Shown here: positions 15,850 through 24,961 of the stretch, in pieces | Position numbering within the stretch: the first letter of the stretch is position 1 | How the letters are laid out: the number at the start of each line of letters is the position of its first letter | DNA from: Pseudoclavibacter chungangensis | GTDB taxonomy: Bacteria; Actinomycetota; Actinomycetes; Actinomycetales; Microbacteriaceae | DNA length: 64,000 bases | NCBI RefSeq assembly: GCF_013410545.1 | Contig: NZ_JACCFV010000001.1 | Location: 3,410,001 to 3,474,000 of the forward strand | Direction: 5' to 3' | Notes under the pieces: model-generated | The model's database searches: none | The model's input: only the letters and a program-made list of their open reading frames with translations | What the model was told of the DNA's origin: nothing | Translations under genes and position numbers: made by a program

Positions 15850-17060
15850 ATGTTTGTCAAGTCGTCGCAAGCTGGGCTCGGGCTGCGGTGTTGAGGCGTC
15901 GGTAGATCTCGCGGGCGAGGTATCGCTTGAGGCAGCGGCGGATCTCGCGCAGGGTGCGTCCCTCGGCGGTGCGGCGCTCGACGTAGGCGCGGGTTCTCGG
16001 GTCCATGCGCATGCGGGTCACGACGGCCATGTGGAGGGCGCGGTTCAAGCGTCGGTCACCGCCGCGGTTGATGCGGTGCCGGACGGTGTTGCCCGAGGAT
16101 GCGGGGATCGGGCTGGCGCCGGCGAGACTGGCAAACGCGGCCTCGGACCTGATCCGGCCCAGGTGCGACCAGGAGGTCAACGCGACAGCGGCGGTCACCG
16201 GTCCGATCCCCGGCTGGTCCAGAAGCGTGCTGGCGGGGCTTTGGCGGACGAGGTCGGTGATCCGCTTGGTGATGTCCTTGAGCTCAGTGTCGAGCGTGGC
16301 GACGCGCTTGGCGAGACGGGTGGCTTCGCCTCGGGCTGTCGCGGTGGCGAGGTCTTCGTCGCGTGTTCGCCATGCGGCGATCGTGACGATCTGCGCCTGG
16401 GTGAGTGGCCGGCGGGCATCGATGCCGAGATCGACGACGCGCAGCAACGCCGTGAGCGCGTTAATCGTCGCAGTGCGCTCAGTGCTCATGTGGTCTCGGG
16501 AGGCCAGGAGCATCTTGACGGCGGCGCGGATACCGTCGTCAGCGCGTGGTTCGCGCAGCTGGCTGTCCTGGAGCGGGAGTGCTGCGGCAGCGATGCGGCG
16601 GGCGTCCAACGGGTCCGACTTGCCGATGCCGCGGTTGGCGCGGGCGTTCATGCGCGGGGCCTCGACGACCGTGTAGCCAGCATCCGATGCGGCGCGCGCC
16701 AGACGTGCCCCGTAGGTTCCGGTGCCCTCGATCGCCCAGAGCACGCCGACGCCACCACCGGTGCGTCGTCCGGCCCAGGACACTGCGCGTGACAGACCTG
16801 CTGTGGTGGCCGGGAACTGGGCTTCGTCGTGTTGGGCAGGCCAGGATCGAGACGGCGTGGTTGCGGGCGTGAGTATCCACGCCGATGACGAACGGACAGG
16901 TATGCGCGACGATAGCCATGGCGATCGACGCTCCTCTCTTCGAATGGACAGGGTCACGGTCACCGAGCGGCCGACGCCGATCCGGGAAGAGGTCACTCCG
17001 GGGCGAATCTGTGATGGGCCACGACCCGCAAGGTCGGGCAGTCTCCTGATGAGGTCACCG
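15850..17060 (-). mobile_element. IS110-family insertion sequence, inactive copy (ends approximate)
   Basis: The element comprises the frameshifted transposase gene (15857-16919) plus, by analogy with IS110 elements, a non-coding 5' flank to about 17060 (a hairpin CGACCCGCAAGGTCG lies at about 17022-17036). IS110 elements have no long terminal inverted repeats and make no obvious target duplication, so the exact ends cannot be set from one copy. Confidence 0.65.
15857..16919 (-). pseudogene. IS110-family transposase, frameshifted
   Basis: The reading starts at the ATG at 16919 (MAIVAHTCPFVIGVDTHARN), which carries the first acidic residue of the DEDD RuvC-like domain. At about 16829-16838 the frame shifts: ten bases separate the ILA codon from DEAQFPATTAGLSRAV, which continues in another frame to the stop at 15857. 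The downstream part has the remaining acidic residues (AIEGTGTYGARL; GKSDPLDARR) and the C-terminal Tnp_20 domain with the serine region PASSGNTVRHRINRGGDRR. Total size, about 350-360 codons if repaired, is normal for IS110. An intact protein cannot be made without frameshifting. Confidence 0.85.
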
Positions 17061-17545
17061 AGGTGGGCCGGACGGCGTCGACCGCGCCGACCGGAGCGGA
17101 CAATTCAACGGAAAGACACCGCGAGCGGGCCAATTGCTTCGAGAGCCACACCCCGGCCGACACGACCGACATCCATCCTGACCAGCCAGTCCCAGACCAG
17201 CCGAACCCAGACTCACAGACGGCTTCGGTGTCGGCGTTGAATGATCGGCCGATGCTCAAGGAGGCGGGGAACGCGCTCCGGACATGCCGGAGCGATTCAA
17301 TCAGCGGCGGCGCCCCAAGCGATGCTGGCCGCGGTCCGACGCCTCGACAGGGCACTGAAATAACGTGCCTCAGACGTCCTCGCATTCCACGACCGAACCG
17401 CGACGTCGAACGGACCCGCAGCGGAGATCAACGCGCGACTGCGGATCATAGCAACGGCGAAGCGAGCCGGTCGATGGCGATCGAGGCATGCTTCGCGTTC
17501 ATCGCCCGCGACAAATACGGGTCGAGAACCACACGGGCTTCGTCC
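17061..17545. other. non-coding, lower-GC stretch between IS110 and the methyltransferase gene
   Basis: About 485 bp with less GC than its surroundings and no protein-like frame on either strand. It is probably acquired DNA or decayed sequence belonging to the restriction-modification island. Confidence 0.5.
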
Positions 17546-18862
17546 TCAGCTAATCTTCGAGCGGAGCCGTTCACTTGCAAATGCCCGGTGTCGGGAGTGA
17601 TCTCCCTGCCCACGGAATGCGCGCCACTCCCCTAGACGATAGGCCGGGTAGCTTCCGCGGCTGCGTTCCTCGATCTCGAAGTCCCGCCGGAGATACTCGA
17701 TCCGCCGCTTGATCTCGTTGTCACTGAGTGCCCCCCCGACCGCCTTCCGCAGCGCAGGGAGCGAGACGAACCCTTCGCGGTCGCGGAGCACTCGATACAC
17801 CTCGTCGCGATACTGGCTGAGCGTGCCGTGGTCATCGCTCGACGATCGGTTCTCCTTACGGAGAGCAGACGCGATCGCGAGCCCGACGGCACGGGCGACA
17901 GGTGGCGGGAACGCGTTGCCGATCTGCCGGTACGTCGCCGTCTTCCGGCCGCGGCCGTCACCGAAGTCCCACTCGTAGCCCGGTCCGGCCCAGCCCTGGA
18001 TGCGCGCGACCATCTCGTTCGTTAGCCTCGGCACGAGGTCGCGCGGGGCGTCGGGCCCCGGCGCTGCATCGGCGATTCCGAGGCCGTCAACCCCGATCGC
18101 CAGCCACTCGCGCTTCGCACGGGTCGGGCCAAGGTCGGGGCCGCCGTGCTTCTTCGAGCCGCCCACGATCGTGGGCGCCACTCGATTGGCGCGCTTTGCC
18201 CAGGCATCTGCGCCCGCCCAACCATTCACCGCCATCAACTCGTAGAGGGCGGACCCCACGGTCTGCACCGCGGGCGTCGGCTCTGGCCACGAGAAGTAGG
18301 GCGCAAACTCCTCGCGAAGGGCCACAAGAATGAAACGAGGCCGGAGCTGCGGCACGCCGAAGTCTTTGGCCTCCAACAGTCTCCAATCCGCGCGGTACCC
18401 AAGCTCAGCGAACCGGTCAAGTACTGCCTGGCGATAGCCGGCGAATCGAGGCATGGACAGACCTCTAACGTTCTCGAGGAGCACTGCGTCGGGCTGCATG
18501 CGCCCCGCAGCATCGACTGCCCACGCGAACAGATCGCGCTCATCGGATGTGCCCAGCTGCTTGCCTGCGATGGAGAACGGCGGACATGGAACTCCACCAG
18601 CCAGGAGCGAGACGCGTCGGTAGTCCTCCGGATCCCAAACCGATTGGTCCGCGACGTCACCGACGACGATCGCGGGCCGCTGAATGCCCTCCTGCGAAGC
18701 GAGCCGGGTCAAGTTCCGGTCGAGCGTCTCAGCGGCGGCCCGGTCGAGCTCGACCGCGAGAACGTGCCGGAAGCCAGCGCGATGGAGCCCAAGACTCTGA
18801 CCGCCCGCACCGGCGCAGATCTCCACTACTGTCAGCGCGGGGCTACCTGATTTCCCATCCAT
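17546..18862 (-). CDS. DNA (cytosine-5) methyltransferase, NaeI-type modification enzyme
   Basis: The ATG at 18862 with GAGG upstream gives 438 residues. C5-methyltransferase motifs appear in order: motif I EICAGAGGQSLGLHRAGF (13-30), motif IV GGVPCPPFS with catalytic Cys93, motif VI ENVRG (130), motif VIII QLRPRF (172), and motif X GNAFPPPVA (about 313). A variable target-recognition region lies between VIII and IX. The C-terminal about 90 residues (RDEVYRVLRDREGFVSLPAL onward) look like an added winged-helix domain. It lies 72 bp downstream of the restriction gene on the same strand and should protect the host by methylating the same site. Confidence 0.93.
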   Translation of the reverse strand: MDGKSGSPALTVVEICAGAGGQSLGLHRAGFRHVLAVELDRAAAETLDRNLTRLASQEGIQRPAIVVGDVADQSVWDPEDYRRVSLLAGGVPCPPFSIAGKQLGTSDERDLFAWAVDAAGRMQPDAVLLENVRGLSMPRFAGYRQAVLDRFAELGYRADWRLLEAKDFGVPQLRPRFILVALREEFAPYFSWPEPTPAVQTVGSALYELMAVNGWAGADAWAKRANRVAPTIVGGSKKHGGPDLGPTRAKREWLAIGVDGLGIADAAPGPDAPRDLVPRLTNEMVARIQGWAGPGYEWDFGDGRGRKTATYRQIGNAFPPPVARAVGLAIASALRKENRSSSDDHGTLSQYRDEVYRVLRDREGFVSLPALRKAVGGALSDNEIKRRIEYLRRDFEIEERSRGSYPAYRLGEWRAFRGQGDHSRHRAFASERLRSKIS

Positions 18863-18934
18863 GATGGCCTCATTCTGACAGGGCCCCCTGACACTGCGGA
18901 GACTCATGACGACAATGTGCAGAGCTTCCCTGCG

Positions 18935-19936
18935 TCACAGGGTGCCCTGACGCGCGCCATACCAAAGCGGGTCAAACGGTGCGCAGTCGTCAGGTGCCGC
19001 CGACCTCAGCAATAGGCCTGACGGACCACGCGCTACGGGGCCGCCCCATCCAGCTTGTGTCGGCGCGACGTGCCCCGCGACGTACTCCGTCCTCCGAGGT
19101 ACCGGTAGCCCGAGGTCACGCGCAGCGTCCCGCTGCCAATCGTATGCCCCACCAAGGATAACGATCCCTTCAGACGCCAACGGATCCCGCGAGCCACTTT
19201 GCCCTCCTCGCACTCGCCTCGTCACATCGAGCTGGGCCGCGACTGTCGCTACCGCCGCACGGCCGACCACCCGCCCGGCGGTCCGACGAAACAGCTCCGA
19301 CACACGCGCGGTCCCTGCCCCAGCGCTGAAGACCGCCTCCACGTCCAACGCGGGCATTTGCAGCAGAGTGTTCGGGGGAAGCGACGCATCCTTCTGCAGC
19401 CACACGATGGTCTCCCTCCCGGCCGCTGAAAGCGTCCGCTTGCCGTCCCTGTTCGGACGGGCATTGAGGAGCTGCTCAGACGCACGCACGACGCCAACCG
19501 AGAAGGTCGACCTTTCGTCATTCGCGGTTACCACCATGCAAAGCTCTCCGACGGCTTCGGGCGGGAGCATCCAACCGCCGGAGGTCTGGCTGTACTTCGC
19601 GTCAACCTCGTGACCGGCGATGCGGTAGTCGAGCTTGTCGCCGTCGCCGAACGCAAACTCACGCTGGAGGTTGATCTCCACCAGAGTGCCGAAGTGCGTT
19701 TTCTCGGTCTTGAAGAGTTGGTCCCACTGGTATCGCCGAGTGCGCACCCCGTCATACAACTGATCGAAGGTGTCGCGGAGCACTTGCCCGGTGATAGTGC
19801 CGTCCGGGTCCAGCCGCTCTATCTCGCACACCACGCGGTCGCGGGCGTCGTCTTCGGGCAGTGGGGTAGACGGGGGCAGCACATCGAGGACGTTACCGAC
19901 ATCGGACCGGCAGCTTTCTGGGTGCGCCGCAGACAA
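18935..19936 (-). CDS. type II (IIE) restriction endonuclease, NaeI family
   Basis: A 333-residue protein matching the NaeI family in length (NaeI has 317) and motifs. The catalytic set is present with a constant +17 offset to NaeI numbering: Glu87 (TLVEINL), Asp103 (DKLDYR), Asp112 and Lys114 (VDAK). The segment LYDGVR at 60-65 is the ligase-like KxDGxR motif in which NaeI has Leu43 instead of the ligase lysine; Leu is kept here. The C-terminal half contains the second, CAP-like DNA-binding domain (ELFRRTAGRVVGRAAVATVA). NaeI cuts GCCGGC and needs two sites; GCCGGC is the predicted target here. The start is a TTG. Confidence 0.9.
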   Translation of the reverse strand: MSAAHPESCRSDVGNVLDVLPPSTPLPEDDARDRVVCEIERLDPDGTITGQVLRDTFDQLYDGVRTRRYQWDQLFKTEKTHFGTLVEINLQREFAFGDGDKLDYRIAGHEVDAKYSQTSGGWMLPPEAVGELCMVVTANDERSTFSVGVVRASEQLLNARPNRDGKRTLSAAGRETIVWLQKDASLPPNTLLQMPALDVEAVFSAGAGTARVSELFRRTAGRVVGRAAVATVAAQLDVTRRVRGGQSGSRDPLASEGIVILGGAYDWQRDAARDLGLPVPRRTEYVAGHVAPTQAGWGGPVARGPSGLLLRSAAPDDCAPFDPLWYGARQGTL

Positions 19937-20112
19937 CTACCCCACGGCGCCAAGATCTCTTGGAGCGTGCAGCTTCTCCGCAGCCCGGACCGGAGACATC
20001 GAGCCGGAGACGTTCCGCCCGAGGCTGTTGACCGCGTCATCCGGGGTGGAGCCCGCCAATGACGTCGCGCTGTGCGCACGCCCCTCCACGCATCGAGCGG
20101 CTGCGGAACTCC

Positions 20113-20586
20113 CTACAGATCCACCCGCGACGCGAGGAACCGCAGGTACTTCGGGTCCTCATCCGCGAAGAGGCCGGGGCCTTCGAGGAGGAACCCGCTC
20201 ATGAGCCCATCGCCCGCGCCCGCTTCGTCGCCGAGCTCGAGGGCCGCCTGACCGAGCCGCATCCACACGTGCGCGTCGTCGAGCACGCCGAGCATGAGCA
20301 CCGCGTTCATGTGCTCCAGCGCCCCGCGGTGGTCGCCGAGCCGGAACAGCGCATCGCCCAGGCGCGCGTGGAACCCCGGGGCAGACGCGAACTCGCCGAC
20401 CTCCACGATCCGTTCCAGGCCCTTGCGCCACACGCGCACCGCGCCCGGAAGATCCCGCCTGTCGGCGAGTCGATCAGCCTTGATCGCCAGCCGCTGCAGG
20501 CGGCGATCCGTCGGCGCCGCCACCGTGCGTACGCCCTGTATGCCACCGGACGCCCCGGGCTTTCCCCGTCCGCGCGCATCCGTCAT
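20113..20586 (-). CDS. tetratricopeptide-repeat protein
   Basis: The ATG at 20586 (MTDARGRGKPGASGGIQGVR) gives 157 residues. After a basic, Gly-rich N-terminus, about three TPR-like helical pairs follow (LADRRDLPGAVRVWRKGLER; HARLGDALFRLGDHRGALEH; HVWMRLGQAALELGDEAGAG). The end GLFADEDPKYLRFLASRV is a typical C-terminal signature of a family of short bacterial TPR proteins. Such proteins act as protein-binding adaptors; some serve as immunity proteins, but no toxin gene is adjacent. Its upstream edge is the divergent promoter region shared with the HAD gene. Confidence 0.8.
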   Translation of the reverse strand: MTDARGRGKPGASGGIQGVRTVAAPTDRRLQRLAIKADRLADRRDLPGAVRVWRKGLERIVEVGEFASAPGFHARLGDALFRLGDHRGALEHMNAVLMLGVLDDAHVWMRLGQAALELGDEAGAGDGLMSGFLLEGPGLFADEDPKYLRFLASRVDL

Positions 20587-20780
20587 CCGACCCCCTGACG
20601 ACTCCGCGAGAGCGCCCCCACGCCTCGCTGAGTGCGCGACCATACGTGAGGACCCTGGACATCTCCACACCGTCCGACCGTTCGCGCCGCGCCCGTCGCC
20701 GGGTCGTCCCCACGGTCACGCGGCCTCGTCCGCCGTCGCATCCTCGCCACACGCGTCCCGCGACCGTAGGCTGCTGTGCG

Positions 20781-21548
20781 ATGAGCACCCTCGAAACCGG
20801 CGCGAACGACCTCGTCGACGACCACCCCGGCCAGCCGTCCGCCACCCCGACCGCGACGCCCGTAGACCTTCCCCACGGCACCGGCACGCCGCCGTTCACG
20901 GCCGTGCTCTGGGACCTCGACGGCACCATCGCCGACTCCGCGCCCGGCATCACCCGCTCCCTCGCGCGCATGTTCGAGAGTTTCGGACTCCCGGTGCCTA
21001 GCCCAGCCGAACTCGTCAGCTACGTCGGACCGCCCATCCTCGACTCGTTCCGGCTCCACGGCCTCGACCGCCACCCCGGCCTCGACGCCGCCGTCGACCG
21101 CTACCGCGAGTTCTACCGCGCCGACGGCGAACTCGCCGACGAACTGTTCCCGGGCGTCGCCGAGATCATCACGGCACTCCACGCCGCCGGGATCCCCCAA
21201 TCGACCGCGACGAGCAAGCCCGAGGGTGCCGCCACCCGCATCCTCACCCACTTCGGCATCGCCGACCGCCTCGACTTCATCACCGGTGCGGGCGGCGACG
21301 AGACCCGCGGCACCAAACGCGAGGTCGTCGCCGAGGCACTCGGCCGGCTCCGTTCCATCGGCGCCGACCTCTCGAACGTCGTCCTCGTCGGCGACCGCTT
21401 CTACGACGTCGAGGGGGCCACAGCCAACGGCGTCCCGACGATCTACACGACCTGGGGCTACGGCCGGATCGGCGAGGAGGTCGGCGCCGTCGCCGTCGCG
21501 AACACGCCGGAACAACTCCGCACGCTCCTCGGCCTGCCCGCCGCCTGA
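20781..21548 (+). CDS. HAD-family phosphatase (phosphoglycolate phosphatase-like)
   Basis: The ATG at 20781 gives 255 residues. The HAD motifs are all visible: motif I VLWDLDGTIADSAPGI (nucleophile Asp44, DLDGT), motif II STATSKPEGA, motif III lysine within RGTKREVVAEAL, and motif IV LVGDRFYDVEGATANGV. A helical cap lies between I and II, as in Gph/PGPase-type enzymes. The first about 35 residues are a Thr/Pro-rich extension not needed for the fold. The likely reaction is removal of phosphate from a small phospho-metabolite such as 2-phosphoglycolate. The downstream gene starts 20 bp later, suggesting an operon. Confidence 0.9.
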   Translation: MSTLETGANDLVDDHPGQPSATPTATPVDLPHGTGTPPFTAVLWDLDGTIADSAPGITRSLARMFESFGLPVPSPAELVSYVGPPILDSFRLHGLDRHPGLDAAVDRYREFYRADGELADELFPGVAEIITALHAAGIPQSTATSKPEGAATRILTHFGIADRLDFITGAGGDETRGTKREVVAEALGRLRSIGADLSNVVLVGDRFYDVEGATANGVPTIYTTWGYGRIGEEVGAVAVANTPEQLRTLLGLPAA

Positions 21549-21568
21549 CGCGCACGACGACCCACGAC

Positions 21569-22015
21569 ATGCGCATCTGGAGCCTCCACCCCGCCTACCT
21601 CGACCGCCAGGGCCTCATCGCCATGTGGCGCGAATCCCTGCTCGCCGTCAAGGTGCTACGCGGCGGCACGAAGGGCTACCGCAACCACCCCCAATTGCAG
21701 CGCTGGCGTGCCCAGCCCGACCCCCTCGAGGCACTCGGCGCGCACCTCACCTTCCTCGTCGAAGAAGCCGAGGCGCGCGGCTACAACTTCGACCGCACGA
21801 AACTCCCCGACGCCCCGGTGACCCCACCACCGCTCGTGCCCGTCACCGACGGGCAGCTCGCCTACGAACGCGAACACCTCGCGCGCAAGCTCACGGTCCG
21901 CACCCCCGAGCTGCTCGACCGGCTCGACCCGCCCGAGGCGCTCCGCGCGAACCCCGCGCTCGTCGTCGTGCCGGGGCCCATCGAGTCCTGGGAGGTCGTG
22001 CACCCGGCGACCTGA
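21569..22015 (+). CDS. pyrimidine-dimer DNA glycosylase/endonuclease V family protein
   Basis: A 148-residue protein of the T4 DenV-like family (PF03013). MRIWSLHPAYLDRQGLIAMW contains the conserved region around the start that includes the family's N-terminal His/Asp elements; GGTKGYRNHPQLQRW follows, another hallmark. Family members with biochemistry excise UV-induced pyrimidine dimers; many bacterial homologues are annotated only as DUF1722-adjacent or pyrimidine dimer glycosylase. The N-terminal catalytic residue differs slightly between subgroups and was not checked by alignment. It is probably cotranscribed with the upstream HAD gene. Confidence 0.8.
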   Translation: MRIWSLHPAYLDRQGLIAMWRESLLAVKVLRGGTKGYRNHPQLQRWRAQPDPLEALGAHLTFLVEEAEARGYNFDRTKLPDAPVTPPPLVPVTDGQLAYEREHLARKLTVRTPELLDRLDPPEALRANPALVVVPGPIESWEVVHPAT

Positions 22016-22264
22016 CCGCGCGCCCGGCCACCGGCACCCGCAAACCGGTTCACGCGGGCACCGGTGCCACGGGTCACCGAGCGGCATCACCGGCACCGAT
22101 GCCGTGACGGCACAGGCACGGCCACGGTCACGGCATTCCACGCGGATGCCGGCCATCCACGACGACCCGCTCCGCACGACGACTCGGTCCGCATCCGCCC
22201 CGCGACGCCGACCGGGGACGGGACCCGCGCGCCCAGCCCACGTCCGGTGACAAGCCTCTGGCGG

Positions 22265-22723
22265 TCAGCCCTCGTCCGAGGCCGCGAGTCCCGTCAGCAG
22301 CACGACCGCCGCATCCCACGCCTGCGCCGCGGCATCGAGCTGGATGCGCCGCCCCTCCTCGTCGAGGTCGAGGCGCGAGACACCGTCCTCCGTCACACGG
22401 ATGCGCGTGCGCCCCGGGACGACCTCCGCGAGCTCGAACCGCACCCGCGTCTGCGCACCCGCCACGGGCTCGGCATCGGGCAACGTCCCCGTCCGGTAGG
22501 TGAGGCGCCGCGGCGCATCGACCTCGTCGACGATCGACAGGTACCGCCCGTGCTCGTCCCAGCGGTGCTCGATCCGGCCACCCGGCCGGGCATCGACGAT
22601 CGCGCCGTCGAACGCCCACCACGCGCGCACGTGACGCGGCTCCACGAGATACGACCAGGCGCGCGCGATGGGCGCATCGACCTCGAACTCGAATCGGACG
22701 CCGTCGTGCGGCTCGCCACCCAT
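22265..22723 (-). CDS. SRPBCC/AHSA1-like domain protein
   Basis: From the ATG at 22723 with GGAAGG ten bases upstream it has 152 residues (MGGEPHDGVRFEFEVDAPIA). The START-like fold is suggested by the N-terminal ARAWSYLVEPRHVRAWWAFD, typical of the AHSA1/polyketide-cyclase group, then alternating strands and a final helix (LDAAAQAWDAAVVLLTGL). In-frame starts at 22768 or 22801 would lengthen it by 15 or 26 residues. Such proteins bind hydrophobic ligands or, in operons with ArsR regulators, act in stress response; no such partner is next to it. Confidence 0.82.
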   Translation of the reverse strand: MGGEPHDGVRFEFEVDAPIARAWSYLVEPRHVRAWWAFDGAIVDARPGGRIEHRWDEHGRYLSIVDEVDAPRRLTYRTGTLPDAEPVAGAQTRVRFELAEVVPGRTRIRVTEDGVSRLDLDEEGRRIQLDAAAQAWDAAVVLLTGLAASDEG

Positions 22724-22992
22724 GCCGGAACCGCCTTCCGCCTCACCGAACCGGAACACCTCCAGCATGCCCGAGCGCGACGCGACGCGCGACGCCGACA
22801 ATGCCTCACGGACGCGAAATCACCGATCGGCGCCCACGAGGGGGCCGTGTCCGCGACGCCGTCCGGGGGCACATCGAGCCGCGAGCCGACGCGCCCCCAT
22901 GCGCCCCGACGCCCGGCACCGGACGAGTCGCCCGACGCGCGCAACCGGCGCATCGGCCACGGCGACGGCAACGGGTCACACCACCGCTCGCG

Positions 22993-24237
22993 TCAGGATC
23001 CGACCCCGAGCGCGCTCAGCACGAGCAACAGCACGCACACCGCGACGATCGTGCCCGCGATCGCCCACATGAGCACGTTGAACCAGCGCGCCGAGACCCA
23101 CCGCCCCATGACCTCGCGTCGCGTCGCGAGCCACACGAGCGGGACGAGTGCGAACGGGATCCCGAACGACAGGACGGCCTGCGACAGCACGAGCAGCCCC
23201 GTCACGTCCGGCACGACGGCAAGCAGCGCGACGGCCGGCAGGATGACGACGACCCGGCGCCACACGATCGGCAGGTTCCACGGCACGAGCCCGTCCATGA
23301 CCGACGACCCCGCGTGCCCGCCCACCGCGGTCGACGCGAACCCCGAGATGACGAGCCCGACAGCGAAGAGCGCCGCGACCCACGGGCCGATGCCCTCCGC
23401 GAGCGCCGCGTGGATGCCGTCGAAGGTGCCCGCCTGCGGGCTCGCACGCATCGCCGACGCGGCGAGCACGAGCATCGACACGTTGATCGAGCCCGCGAGC
23501 GCCATCGCGAGTCCGACATCGACGCGCGTCGCGCGCAGCAGGTGCGGCACCTCGTCGTCCGTGGTCCGTCCGTGCCGATCGCGCGACAGGGTCGAGTGCA
23601 GGTAAATGACGTGCGGCATGACCGTCGCGCCGAGCATCGCGACCGCGAGGTACACGGTGTCGACACCGGCGAACCGCGGCACGAGCCCGTCGAGGACCTC
23701 GCTCACGACGGGCGGCCGCACGATGAGCCCGGCGACGAACCCGATCGGGATCGCGAGCAGCATGACGAGGATGATGCGCTCGAACACGCGCTGCCCGAAC
23801 CGCGAGTGCACACCGAGCAGCACGAGCGACACGACGCCCGTGATGACACCACCGACGACGAGCGGGATCCCGAACAGCAGGTGCAGGCCCACCGCCCCGC
23901 CGATGACCTCGGCGATGTCCGTCGCGATCACCACGAGCGTCGCCTGCAGCCAGTACAGGATCCGGCCCGTGCGGCCGAGCCGCTCACCGACGAGCTCGGC
24001 GAGCGACCGACCCGTCACGAAGCCGACCTTCGCGGACAGGTACTGCACCGCGCACGCCATGAGCGTCACGAGCACGAGCGCCCACAGCAGGAGATAGCCG
24101 TAGTCGGCGCCCGCCGAGAAGTTCGCCGCGAAGTTCCCCGGATCCACGTAGGCGACGGCCGCGACGAACGCCGGCCCGAGCAGCCCCACGAGCCCCCGGC
24201 GCCGCGGGGGGTTCGTCGACGCCTCGACGCGCGTCAT
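22993..24237 (-). CDS. mntH: Nramp-family divalent metal (Mn2+/Fe2+) transporter
   Basis: A 414-residue protein with eleven predicted membrane helices. The metal-binding motif DPGNF lies at 32-36 (VAYVDPGNFAANFSAG) in TM1, and the TM6 motif is MPHVIYLHS (about residue 218). The conserved VIATDIAEVIGGAVGLHLLF segment precedes it. This is a proton-coupled importer of Mn2+, also carrying Fe2+. The length is normal. No MntR or Fur-type operator was recognised upstream. It is flanked by unrelated genes. Confidence 0.94.
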   Translation of the reverse strand: MTRVEASTNPPRRRGLVGLLGPAFVAAVAYVDPGNFAANFSAGADYGYLLLWALVLVTLMACAVQYLSAKVGFVTGRSLAELVGERLGRTGRILYWLQATLVVIATDIAEVIGGAVGLHLLFGIPLVVGGVITGVVSLVLLGVHSRFGQRVFERIILVMLLAIPIGFVAGLIVRPPVVSEVLDGLVPRFAGVDTVYLAVAMLGATVMPHVIYLHSTLSRDRHGRTTDDEVPHLLRATRVDVGLAMALAGSINVSMLVLAASAMRASPQAGTFDGIHAALAEGIGPWVAALFAVGLVISGFASTAVGGHAGSSVMDGLVPWNLPIVWRRVVVILPAVALLAVVPDVTGLLVLSQAVLSFGIPFALVPLVWLATRREVMGRWVSARWFNVLMWAIAGTIVAVCVLLLVLSALGVGS

Positions 24238-24426
24238 GCCTGCCTCCGGTGCATCGCTCCGATCCTATTCCCGCGCGGATCGACCGCCGCACCACGCACG
24301 TCACACCGCGCCGCTCGACCGTGCCCCACCGGCGGCGAGCCGCGCACGCGGCACGCGGCCGTGACGTCACGATCCGTTCAGCGACGACCCACCGAGATCG
24401 ACGCCGACCCGCCTAGGATGACAGGC

Positions 24427-24906
24427 ATGAGAGCCTCGAGTCCCTTCACCATCGACCGGTGGGACCCGAACGGCCACGCCGTCGAGATCTCGACCGGCAC
24501 GCCGCTCGCTGGTGCCTACATCGTCCGCAGCTTCACGGGCGGCGACATCGAGGGCCGCAGCGAGGTGCTCTTCGCCGGGGCGTTCTCCGAGGAGCACGGC
24601 TCGGGCACCTACGTCGCGATCGACTCGTTCGAGGGATCCGTCCTCGGCCGCGCGGGGGCCTTCAGCTTCTGGCACACGAACACGATGACGCGCGGTCGCA
24701 GCGGACGCGGCGACGGCATCCTGCGCATCGTGCCCGACTCCGGCACGGGGCAACTCGAGGGCATCCGCGGGACGGGCGAGATCATCGCGTCCGGCGACGA
24801 GCACACGCTCGTGCTCGACATCGAGTTCTCGGACGACGAGACCGGCTTCGACGCCGACGTCGTCACCGAGATCGCCGGCGAGGTCGAGGGCCGCGCGGAC
24901 GCGTGA
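24427..24906 (+). CDS. DUF3224 family protein
   Basis: The ATG at 24427 gives 159 residues. The DUF3224 hallmarks are present: SGTYVAIDSFEGSVLGRAGA, then FSFWHTNTMTRGRSG, and ILRIVPDSGTGQLEGIRGTG, describing an allene-oxide-cyclase-like beta barrel. No function is established for the family. There is no signal peptide, so it is cytoplasmic. The gene stands between mntH and an ATPase gene on the plus strand with a 55-bp gap to the latter. Confidence 0.85.
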   Translation: MRASSPFTIDRWDPNGHAVEISTGTPLAGAYIVRSFTGGDIEGRSEVLFAGAFSEEHGSGTYVAIDSFEGSVLGRAGAFSFWHTNTMTRGRSGRGDGILRIVPDSGTGQLEGIRGTGEIIASGDEHTLVLDIEFSDDETGFDADVVTEIAGEVEGRADA

Positions 24907-24961
24907 CCGGTTCTCCGCCGATCCGCGAGCGGCCCGACCCCACACGGCCCTCGACCGCCGC

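Noticed and set aside
17063..17635. A 190-residue plus-strand frame next to the methyltransferase
   Set aside because: It has low-complexity Thr/Pro/Arg composition, overlaps the methyltransferase end and shows no domain.
22064..24906. Very long plus-strand frames opposite mntH
   Set aside because: Antisense to the Nramp gene; Arg/Asp-rich repeats without motifs. Only the final part from 24427 (DUF3224) is real.
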